Shown one piece after another: positions 23,882 to 30,202 of a stretch of DNA of 40,987 nucleotides. A program made the translations under genes and the position numbers. Source of the DNA: Aquisphaera insulae. GTDB taxonomy: Bacteria > Planctomycetota > Planctomycetia > Isosphaerales > Isosphaeraceae. The notes under the pieces are model-generated. The model was not told the DNA's origin. It made no database searches and was given only the letters and a program-made list of their open reading frames with translations. How positions within the stretch are numbered: the stretch's first letter is position 1; the number at the start of each line of letters is the position of its first letter. Where the stretch lies: contig NZ_JAALJH010000083.1 in the NCBI RefSeq assembly GCF_011064615.1, positions 1 through 40,987 on the forward strand. The letters are read 5' to 3'.

Positions 23882-24445
23882 ATGGGCAAGATATACGATC
23901 AGATCGACGCGAGCCTCGCGCAGTTCCTCGAGAACCAACACCTGTTCTTCGTCGGCACGGCGCCAAGCAGCCTGGACGGCCACCTTAACATCTCCCCCAA
24001 GGGTCTGGACTCATTCCGGATCCTGTCGCCGACCCGGGTGGCGTATCTCGACCTCACGGGGAGCGGCATCGAGACCGTCGCGCACCTGCGAGAGAACGGT
24101 CGGATCAGCCTCTTGTTTTGCGCGTTCGAGGGACGGCCGCGGATCGTCCGACTCTACGGCGTCGGTCGGGCCATCGAGCGGAACGACGCCGAGTGGAGCA
24201 GTTTGATCGACCTCTTCCCGGCGCATCCCGGTGCCCGGACCATCATCGTCGTGGACCTCAAGCGCATCGCCGACGCCTGCGGCTACGCCATCCCGCGCTA
24301 TGCGTACGAGGGGGAGCGGTCGCAGCTCATCGACTGGGCGAATCGCCAGGGCGATTCGGGGCTGGATGCTTACCGTTCCGAGAACAACGCCGCGAGCATC
24401 GACGGCATCCCCGGCCTGGCCCCGAGGGAGGAGGCCGCTCGATGA
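23882..24445 (+). CDS. Pyridoxamine-5'-phosphate-oxidase-like flavin protein
   Basis: 187 residues from ATG 23882 (GAGGAG 9 bp upstream). Split-barrel fold: FLENQHLFFVGTAPSSLDGH, LNISPKGLDSFRIL, VAYLDLTGSGIETVAHLREN and RISLLFCAFEGRPRIVRLYG are the FMN-binding strands seen in PNPOx-like proteins that reduce or bind small substrates. The last 60 residues include a CGYAIPRYAYEGERSQLIDWA segment typical of this subfamily. Substrate unknown; probably not vitamin B6 synthesis. Translationally coupled to the GNAT gene (ATGA overlap at 24442-24445). Confidence 0.85.
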   Translation: MGKIYDQIDASLAQFLENQHLFFVGTAPSSLDGHLNISPKGLDSFRILSPTRVAYLDLTGSGIETVAHLRENGRISLLFCAFEGRPRIVRLYGVGRAIERNDAEWSSLIDLFPAHPGARTIIVVDLKRIADACGYAIPRYAYEGERSQLIDWANRQGDSGLDAYRSENNAASIDGIPGLAPREEAAR

Positions 24446-24948
24446 GCGAGGAAGCCGTCACCCTCCGAACCGTCGAGGCCGGCGACGAGGACGGGCTCCG
24501 CGACGTCCGCACGCTGATCCGCGCGTTCACCGCCGAGTACGACCATTGCTGCGGCGCCGTCTTCGCCGCCCAGGGCCTGGAGTCGGAGCTCGCCGGCCTC
24601 CCCGGCCGCTACGCCGGCCCCTCGGGCTGCCTGCTGCTGGCTTCCGATGGCGATGCTCCGGCCGGCTGCGTGGCGTTCCGCGACCTGGGCGACGGCGTCT
24701 GCGAGATGAAACGCCTGTTCGTCGCGAGGCCTTTTCGCGGCACCGGCCTGGGCCGCCGCCTCGTCCTCGCCCTGATCGCCGCCGCCGAACGCGCGGGCTA
24801 CCGCCGGATGGTCCTCGACTCCATCCCCGACATGGCCGGCGCCGTCGCCCTCTACCGGAGCCTCGGCTTCACCGACGCCACCCCCTACTGGGACCACCCC
24901 GCCGGGCACGCGATCTTCATGGCAAGAGACCTCTCCAACCCGACCTGA
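24442..24948 (+). CDS. GNAT-family N-acetyltransferase
   Basis: 168 residues. Acetyl-CoA-binding motif A is plain: MKRLFVARPFRGTGLGRRLV (R/Q-x-x-G-x-G/A form), followed by the RMVLDSIPDMAGAVALYRSL segment and a terminal GFTDATPYWDHP. The substrate is unknown. The four-base overlap with the PNPOx-like gene indicates co-translation and a joint function. Confidence 0.88.
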   Translation: MSEEAVTLRTVEAGDEDGLRDVRTLIRAFTAEYDHCCGAVFAAQGLESELAGLPGRYAGPSGCLLLASDGDAPAGCVAFRDLGDGVCEMKRLFVARPFRGTGLGRRLVLALIAAAERAGYRRMVLDSIPDMAGAVALYRSLGFTDATPYWDHPAGHAIFMARDLSNPT

Positions 24949-24958
24949 ACGAGGATTT

Positions 24959-25084
24959 ACTACCACGGATGACACGGATAACACGGATAAAGAAGATAAA
25001 CACATAAAGAAACAAATTATACTTTAATGTATTTTGATGGATCTATGGATTTCTATCCGTGCTATCCTCGTCATCCGTGGTAGT
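24959..25084. repeat. Large inverted repeat built from CACGGATAA-like units
   Basis: The left arm (24959-24992) reads ACTAC, then CACGGATGA, CACGGATAA, CACGGATAA: three 9-base units in tandem. The right arm (about 25050-25084) is its imperfect inverse, ending CATCCGTGGTAGT. The AT-rich loop of about 57 bp contrasts sharply with the surrounding GC. It sits between the convergent genes ending at 24948 and 25091, so it can act as a bidirectional terminator. Similar CACGGAT-rich repeats occur scattered in several bacterial phyla (recollection), so this may be a copy of a mobile repeat. Confidence 0.75.
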
Positions 25085-25090
25085 CAATCT

Positions 25091-26251
25091 TCATTCCGTG
25101 AGCGCCATGATCGCGTAGGCCGTGCCGGCATCCCGGACGAACTTGCCGACGTCTTCCTGCGGGTCCTGGGGATGGTTCAGGTAGACGACCGGCCAGGTGC
25201 CGTCGTCCGCCTGGTTCGTGGCGAGCCAGGCGAGCCCCCTGGCGAGACGTTCGTCCGTGACCGGTCGCCCGGACCGGCGGAGGGCCAGGACGACGAGCCC
25301 GGTCGCGTAGGCGTCGCTCACGGACCCGGCGGGATGGGCCCCGCGGATCTCCCAGCCGGCGGACTGAGGTTGGGACACGGGCTTGCCGAGATCCTTCGCA
25401 CTCCATCCCCCGTCGGGCCGCTGGGCTTCGAGGAGGGCGGTGACCATCCGGCCCTTCTCGTCCTCCGCGAAGGTCCCCTCGAGGTGGCTCCCCGCCCACA
25501 ACGCGAGCGCCTGATGGTGGAGCAGGGGGCTTGCCGCCAGCCGGGACCTGAGGAAGCCTCGGAGGGCGGTGGTCTTCGCCTCGATCTCCGGCCGCCGGCC
25601 GTTGGGGTAGGCGTCCCCGGCCGTTCCCGCCGCGACGGCCGCGAGCGCCGCGCCGAAGAACTCGGCCTCGTTCTCCCAGGGGCGGAGGCCGAACTCGAGC
25701 CATCGCCAGTTCCCGGACGCCTGCTGCCTGCCCCACATCAGGTCCAGCGCCCGGCCCGTCGGGGCTTCGACCTTGCCGTTTGTCCTCGGGTCGTTGACGA
25801 CCAGCACCAGGGCGTTGAGCACGGCCTCGGTGTCGAGCGCCGACTCCCGGCGGGCTCCGGCATAAAGCGGGACGAACGGATCCTCCCCTTCCTTTTCCGG
25901 CGAAACGATCTGGTCCCAGTGCTCGACTCGCGAGCGGACGCCGCTTAGCAGTCGTTTCTGGGCCTCGGGGGCCGGTGCCTTGCCTCGCAGCCTGGTCATC
26001 GCCGGGATGGCGATCGCATAAGGCATCGACGAATGGCAAGAGACGCAGGCCGTCCCTCGCCCCCGCCTCGCGTCCGGCCAGTTGCTCCACCACTCGGCTC
26101 GCCCATCAAGATACGTCAGGGCGGCGCCGGAATCCCACGGCTTCCGCGGCTCGTCGGCGTTCGCGATTGCCACGCTTGCCGCCAGGATCACGACGACGAC
26201 GCCGGCGGAAGTCTGCGCGAGTACTGCCGGTCCTAAGACGTTCGCTTTCAC
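25091..26251 (-). CDS. Exported protein with a haem c motif and a terpenoid-toroid-like repeat domain
   Basis: 386 residues from GTG 26251, a start chosen because it gives a short signal peptide (MKANVLGPAVLAQTSAGVVV then VILAASVAIANA-DEP); no good ribosome site is visible and the frame is open to 26323. A CVSCH motif (GTACVSCHSSMPYAIAIPAM) can bind haem c covalently. The rest is alpha-helical with squalene-cyclase/prenyltransferase-like repeats: MVTALLEAQRPDGGWSAKDL, YATGLVVLALRRSGR and RGLAWLATNQADDGTWPVVY, each with the D/Q-D-G-x-W signature. The acidic DxDD of cyclases is not seen, so a periplasmic redox or binding role is more likely than cyclisation. Confidence 0.75.
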   Translation of the reverse strand: MKANVLGPAVLAQTSAGVVVVILAASVAIANADEPRKPWDSGAALTYLDGRAEWWSNWPDARRGRGTACVSCHSSMPYAIAIPAMTRLRGKAPAPEAQKRLLSGVRSRVEHWDQIVSPEKEGEDPFVPLYAGARRESALDTEAVLNALVLVVNDPRTNGKVEAPTGRALDLMWGRQQASGNWRWLEFGLRPWENEAEFFGAALAAVAAGTAGDAYPNGRRPEIEAKTTALRGFLRSRLAASPLLHHQALALWAGSHLEGTFAEDEKGRMVTALLEAQRPDGGWSAKDLGKPVSQPQSAGWEIRGAHPAGSVSDAYATGLVVLALRRSGRPVTDERLARGLAWLATNQADDGTWPVVYLNHPQDPQEDVGKFVRDAGTAYAIMALTE

Positions 26252-26458
26252 GTCTAGCCGATTATCGCGCACCCGAGATGTTTGGTGAAGGCGATGATTG
26301 GGCATTTGCGGCATATCGAGCATCTCAGCCAGTGACTTTAATTATTCCTTGTGGCTCTGTGTAGCACGCATGGCGTGATGAACTTAATCATTCAGGGGAA
26401 AGTCGGAATCCCTGACTGATGATTGTACCGGAGCTTCGCTTTCAAGTCTTCTTGCTAG
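26252..26458. other. AT-richer gap before the insertion sequence
   Basis: This 207-bp stretch has no gene. It was joined to the end of the caspase-like gene before the insertion sequence arrived. A small dyad, TCAGGG (26392-26397) and CCCTGA (26410-26415), is present and could have been the terminator of that gene on the minus strand. Confidence 0.35.
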
Positions 26459-27317
26459 ACCGTGTTATGAACTTTAGTCCAGTGGCAGACGTAGGATAGG
26501 TATGATCACCCACAAACCCTATCCCAGCGATGTCTCCGACGCCGAATGGCGGTTCGTGCTGCCGTACCTCTGCTTGGTCCGCGAGGATGCCGCCCAGCGA
26601 GTCCATGACCTCCGCGACCTCTTCGACGGCCTCCGTTGGCTCTCCCGCAGCGGCGCCCCCTGGCGTTACCTGCCCGCCGACTTCCCGCCCTGGCCCGCGG
26701 TCTATCAGCAGGCTCGGCGCTGGATGGCCGCTGGCTGCTTCGAGGCCATCGTCCAGGACCTCCGCGCGATGATCCGCCTGGGGCAGGGCCGCAAGGCCCA
26801 GCCATCGGCCGCGATCCTCGACAGCCGGACGCTCCGCTCCACGCCCGAGAGCGGCGGCCGGGCCGGCTTCGACGGGTACAAGAAGACCAAGGGATCGAAG
26901 GTCCACATGGCCGTCGACACGCTGGGCCACCTGCTGGCGCTGAACGTCACCCCGGCGAACGAGCAGGACCGGGCCCAGGTCGGCCTGCTCTGCGAGGCGG
27001 TGCAGGCGGCCACCTGCGAGTCGATCGAGGTCGCGTTCGTCGACCAGGGCTACACGGGCGAGGCGGCGGAGACGGCTGCGGCCGATCATGGGATCCACCT
27101 GGAGGTCGTGAAGCTGCCGGAGGCGAAGCGGGGATTCGTGCTGCTGCTGAGGCGCTGGGTCGTGGAGCGGTCCTTCGGCTGGATGGCGCGGTTCCGTCGC
27201 CTGGCGAAGGACTATGAGCGGCTGCCCGAGGTGCTCGCCGGCATGAATTTCATCGCCTTCAGCTTCCTCATGCTCCGCAAGGCCGCTCCCCTCCTGGAAT
27301 CAGGTTCATAACACGCT
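26459..27317 (+). mobile_element. Complete IS5-family insertion sequence
   Basis: Terminal inverted repeats: left CTAGACCGTGTTATGAAC (26455-26472) and right, as its inverse, GTTCATAACACGCTCTAG (27304-27321), differing at one base. The outer CTAG on both sides is the expected 4-bp target duplication (or TA, giving 26458-27318). One intact transposase gene fills it, and its stop codon lies inside the right repeat. Both ends and the gene are intact, so the insertion is probably recent and possibly active. Confidence 0.88.
26502..27311 (+). CDS. IS5-family DDE transposase
   Basis: 269 residues in a single frame. N-terminal DUF4096-like domain (YPSDVSDAEWRFVLPYL, LRWLSRSGAPWRYLP). Catalytic DDE residues are recognisable in ILDSRTLRST (first Asp), VAFVDQGYTG (second Asp) and VVERSFGWMARFRRL (Glu in the YREK-like motif). 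The GFDGYKKTKGSKVHMAVDTL stretch is typical of the group. Untruncated, with no frameshift, so it should be functional. The IS lies between the haem-motif protein and the caspase-like gene. Confidence 0.94.
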   Translation: MITHKPYPSDVSDAEWRFVLPYLCLVREDAAQRVHDLRDLFDGLRWLSRSGAPWRYLPADFPPWPAVYQQARRWMAAGCFEAIVQDLRAMIRLGQGRKAQPSAAILDSRTLRSTPESGGRAGFDGYKKTKGSKVHMAVDTLGHLLALNVTPANEQDRAQVGLLCEAVQAATCESIEVAFVDQGYTGEAAETAAADHGIHLEVVKLPEAKRGFVLLLRRWVVERSFGWMARFRRLAKDYERLPEVLAGMNFIAFSFLMLRKAAPLLESGS

Positions 27318-27321
27318 CTAG

Positions 27322-28545
27322 TCATGGAAGTGCGACCTCTGCAACGAAGGCTTCCCTCCACCTCGATCCCGCATCGAGTCCGACCAGTTTCAAACGGCTA
27401 CCAGGTTCCAAACCATCTATAATTGATGCTAGTTGGCGAATTTCATGGATTTGTTGTCCATTCGCTTCGAGAATGAGATCTCCTGGGACGAACGACCATC
27501 TCTCATTATCATTATTGACCCGTCCATTCAGACGATCGATTCGGCTTGCTGGTGATCCTGGAGTGATTGCAAGAATTACGACGCCAAATCCGTAATTGTC
27601 GGAGAGCCAGGCACCAAAGCGGCTCCTCTTTGGCGAGAGAAGGGCGGCCGAGCTCCCTAGCGAGAAGGCTTGTGGAGTCTGTGAATCCTGTGCTCTAATC
27701 TTCCTGACGCTGTCCGGAGACATTTCTACTTTGCCGTCTATAACATCGCTCTTGTATCGGGTGAAATACCGTTGGGTGTTCTCGACGACAACTGGAAAGA
27801 TTTCGTTCCATCCCACAACCCCGTCCTGGTTATTGTCGAGGATGCGTCTATTGATGACTTGGCCTCCACACATCGCATCGCAAAATCCAGCCGTGAAGAG
27901 CCCACCCCAATGTTGATGAAACCAACCAAACTCTCCCGCCCCGTCCTGTGAGAAATAGGATGCACCCGTGATGTCGACTACACCACGGCTTCTCAGGAAA
28001 AGATCCTCTAGAGTCTGGAAAAGTTCACCATCGACCTGAGGGGCGGGAGACACAGCTATCTGTGCCCTTCCTGAGCTACTGCAACAGTCGGATACGATGA
28101 TCGACAACCCCGCACGCTTGCGAACAATTTCACCTCGGAGGCGGCTTCTGAGAAGATCTCTCCTTTGCCCTTCTCCGTGGGTGCTGAGAAAATGGCCGTA
28201 GTTGGGGTCGGTTGCCCCATGACCAATGTAATAAAACATGAGCGATTCATTCTGGTTGACGGTGCATTGGCGGATTGCGCTTACAATGGTTTCTGGGCTG
28301 ACCTTCTCACGATCGATCGTTGTTGTGTGAATCCTTGCTTTTGTCCTTTCCAAGATAGAAATGAATTGTCCAAGTCTGTGCTCCGAAGTTTCCAAGCCCG
28401 TCAGATTGGAATTGGCATCGATCGCAACAATAATCCGTACTCCCAGGAGGTTTGATCGTTCTGGATCTTGGAATGCTTGAGCGCTGCATGATTCGAGAGC
28501 GACCGCTGCAGCTGCGGCCAGGCATGCGATTCTCAGCGAGAACAT
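27322..28545 (-). CDS. Secreted caspase-like (C14) protein with EF-hand and PDZ domain
   Basis: 407 residues from ATG 28545 (AAGGA upstream; frame open to 28629). A signal peptide (MFSLRIACLAAAAAVALESC, cleavage near SAQA) exports it. The caspase fold (about 35-220) shows the His-Cys dyad: H109 in FYYIGHGATD and C154 in IIVSDCCSSSG. Residues 237-248, DNNQDGVVGWNE, fit a canonical 12-residue EF-hand calcium loop (D1, N3, D5, G6, V8, E12). A PDZ-like domain ends the protein (about 318-407: GFGVVILAITPGSPASRID, VPGDLILEANGQQIHEIRQL). Base composition is markedly lower in GC than its neighbours. The stop codon (27322-27324) directly abuts the insertion sequence. Likely a calcium-responsive extracytoplasmic orthocaspase (inference). 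Confidence 0.85.
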   Translation of the reverse strand: MFSLRIACLAAAAAVALESCSAQAFQDPERSNLLGVRIIVAIDANSNLTGLETSEHRLGQFISILERTKARIHTTTIDREKVSPETIVSAIRQCTVNQNESLMFYYIGHGATDPNYGHFLSTHGEGQRRDLLRSRLRGEIVRKRAGLSIIVSDCCSSSGRAQIAVSPAPQVDGELFQTLEDLFLRSRGVVDITGASYFSQDGAGEFGWFHQHWGGLFTAGFCDAMCGGQVINRRILDNNQDGVVGWNEIFPVVVENTQRYFTRYKSDVIDGKVEMSPDSVRKIRAQDSQTPQAFSLGSSAALLSPKRSRFGAWLSDNYGFGVVILAITPGSPASRIDRLNGRVNNDNERWSFVPGDLILEANGQQIHEIRQLASIIDGLEPGSRLKLVGLDAGSRWREAFVAEVALP

Positions 28546-28641
28546 TGTGGTTCCTTGTGCGAAAGACTTGAATGACTCAAAGACGTGGAATAGTAAACTT
28601 GGTTGCATGTGGATGCTCGGGGCCTGCAATGAGCTGGTGAG

Positions 28642-28674
28642 ATCGCTCCGAGTGGGTTGAACTCTCGGAGCGAT
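28642..28674. terminator. Perfect 11-bp hairpin
   Basis: ATCGCTCCGAG (28642-28652) and CTCGGAGCGAT (28664-28674) around an 11-base loop, 16 bp beyond the stop of the leftward repeat protein gene (28690) and about 97 bp before the caspase start. It probably terminates the repeat gene, so the two genes are likely separate transcripts. Confidence 0.6.
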
Positions 28675-28689
28675 GCGGATCGACTGTCC

Positions 28690-29109
28690 TCAGCGACCAC
28701 GGCTCCTTCGCTGATTCAGGTTTTTCAGGCGTTCCTGCGTCATGGCGCGGCCTCTGTTGCCCTGGTACGAGTAGTGGGTCGCGGTTCCGCCATTGTTGTA
28801 GTAGAGGTACGAAGAGTCATTGCTGTAGGGGTTGACGACTCCGAGCCTCTGATTCGAGCCTGCCTGCTGCCGTCGGGCATCAAAGGCAGTAGTGCCGTTG
28901 GCTTGGCTCCTGGGCCCGGAGTTGACGATCCCGGGCCTCTGATTCGAGCCCGCGGAGCCGTTGGCCAGGCTCTTGGGCGCGGAGTCGTCGTAGACTATTG
29001 TGCCGCCCCTCGTCTGGCCCTTGCGAACCGAGGTGACGCTCTGAGCCTCAGCAACCGAACAAAGGCTCAGACCCAGGACCGGAATCGCGAGAATTGCCAG
29101 TCGTTTCAT
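28690..29109 (-). CDS. Small secreted repeat protein
   Basis: 139 residues from ATG 29109 (GAGAGG 6 bp upstream). Signal peptide MKRLAILAIPVLGLSLCSVA with cleavage after AEA. The mature part is Gly/Asn/Ser/Gln/Arg-rich with an internal duplication: KSLANGSAGSNQRPGIVN and, next, RSQANG...QQAGSNQRLGVVN. A Tyr-rich patch (SSYLYYNNGGTATHYSYQGN) and a basic C-terminus (LKNLNQRRSRGR) follow. No known domain. Low complexity suggests a surface or matrix protein. It lies between a secreted hydrolase and the secreted caspase-like protein. Confidence 0.65.
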   Translation of the reverse strand: MKRLAILAIPVLGLSLCSVAEAQSVTSVRKGQTRGGTIVYDDSAPKSLANGSAGSNQRPGIVNSGPRSQANGTTAFDARRQQAGSNQRLGVVNPYSNDSSYLYYNNGGTATHYSYQGNRGRAMTQERLKNLNQRRSRGR

Positions 29110-29248
29110 TGTCGACCTCTCCAAAGCTCTCCACTCACAAGCGCGGCGGACCGAGCGAGGCCGCCGGCTGGCCCCCGTGTTCCGGGGCCCGATCTTGAAG
29201 GAACGCACTATCGGGGAATCGCCTCCGACTTGGGCGGTTGTACCTGCA

Positions 29249-30055
29249 TCACATCACCACTCTCGGGTTTCGCTGGGCATCATCCTGTAATGATTTGAGG
29301 AGAGGCCTTAGAGTAAACGCATGAAGACAGCATAAGAAGATAATAGAAGAATGACTGATTCGACCTTGTGGCCGAGAGCGGCGAATCGTTGGCGGCAGGT
29401 GATTGAGGAAGTCGGCATAGGCTGCCGGCTGGGCGCGGATGGGGACGCCGTGGGGGCCGTTGTAGGTGTAGATGGTGGCGTGCGGGAAGTCGTCGGTAAG
29501 GCTCCGGGCGCCGGCGGCGGCGTGGACGGTGTGGTCGATGGTGCCGAAGGCGGCGACGATGTGGGTCGTGGTCTCGCTCGGGCCGCTCATGGAGTTGATG
29601 AAGGCGGGGTTCGAATCGGTGTTTCGAGACACGAGCCTGAAGGCCGCGTCGCCCCGGTGGTCGTTCAGCCAGGCGGATAGGTCGGGAGGGCCGTAGAAGC
29701 TCAGCACGCTGGACACGTTCAGGCCCGGGTAACTCGCCAGCCGCATCGCGAGCGTTCCCCCTGCGCTGAAGCCGACGAGACCGATCGGTTGGCCCTTGCT
29801 GGCCCGGACGAGCGAGTTGGCCAGCCGAACGAAGGGACCGATCCCGTTCATGTCCGGATAGGAGACCTGTATCGGGGTGAATCCCCGTCGCGCCAGGTCG
29901 GCCGCGGCGCCGGCCGTCAGGGCGTTGGGGGGCGCCGCCGCATAGGCGTTGCCATTGAGCAGGAAGACCATCGTGGTCAGGGTGCGAGGCTCCATCTCCT
30001 CGAGGCGAATCGGAAGTCGATGGGTCACCCCTCGCGGCATGTCTCGAGTCCTCAT
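29249..30055 (-). CDS. Exported alpha/beta hydrolase with LEPR-like N-terminal motif
   Basis: 268 residues from ATG 30055, with ATG 30040 as an alternative. Residues 14-30 contain RLPIRLEEMEPRTLTTMVFL, resembling the LEPR-xLL motif found at the N-termini of many planctomycete secreted proteins. The hydrolase core shows the nucleophile elbow GFSAGG, an Asp in FGTIDHTV and a His in NGPHGVP, a plausible catalytic triad, with LLNGNAYAAAPPN as the oxyanion-hole strand. The last 45 residues, after FLNHLPP, do not look like the domain. Substrate unknown; a dienelactone-hydrolase/esterase type is likely. Confidence 0.75.
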   Translation of the reverse strand: MRTRDMPRGVTHRLPIRLEEMEPRTLTTMVFLLNGNAYAAAPPNALTAGAAADLARRGFTPIQVSYPDMNGIGPFVRLANSLVRASKGQPIGLVGFSAGGTLAMRLASYPGLNVSSVLSFYGPPDLSAWLNDHRGDAAFRLVSRNTDSNPAFINSMSGPSETTTHIVAAFGTIDHTVHAAAGARSLTDDFPHATIYTYNGPHGVPIRAQPAAYADFLNHLPPTIRRSRPQGRISHSSIIFLCCLHAFTLRPLLKSLQDDAQRNPRVVM

Positions 30056-30140
30056 GATGAAACGAACATTTTGGTTCCGAAGCCATCTCGCGTTGGCGCG
30101 TCGTTCGCATCATCTCGGCGCGCACCCCGATCGTCCGCCT

Positions 30141-30160
30141 CCTGAGGTGGCCACTTCAGG
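30141..30160 (-). terminator. Short dyad after the kinase gene
   Basis: CCTGAGGTGGCCACTTCAGG (30141-30160): two 8-bp arms, one G-T pair, around GGCC. It lies 43 bp beyond the kinase stop on the minus strand and upstream of the hydrolase start; terminator or operator. Confidence 0.35.
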
Positions 30161-30202
30161 GCGACTCAGCCGGCACTGCGTCTCTGCTGGATCTCAAAAG
30201 GC

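Noticed and set aside
29608..29617. GGTTCGAATC, resembling the T-arm of a tRNA
   Set aside because: There is no acceptor stem, anticodon arm or D-arm around it, and it lies inside the alpha/beta hydrolase coding sequence.
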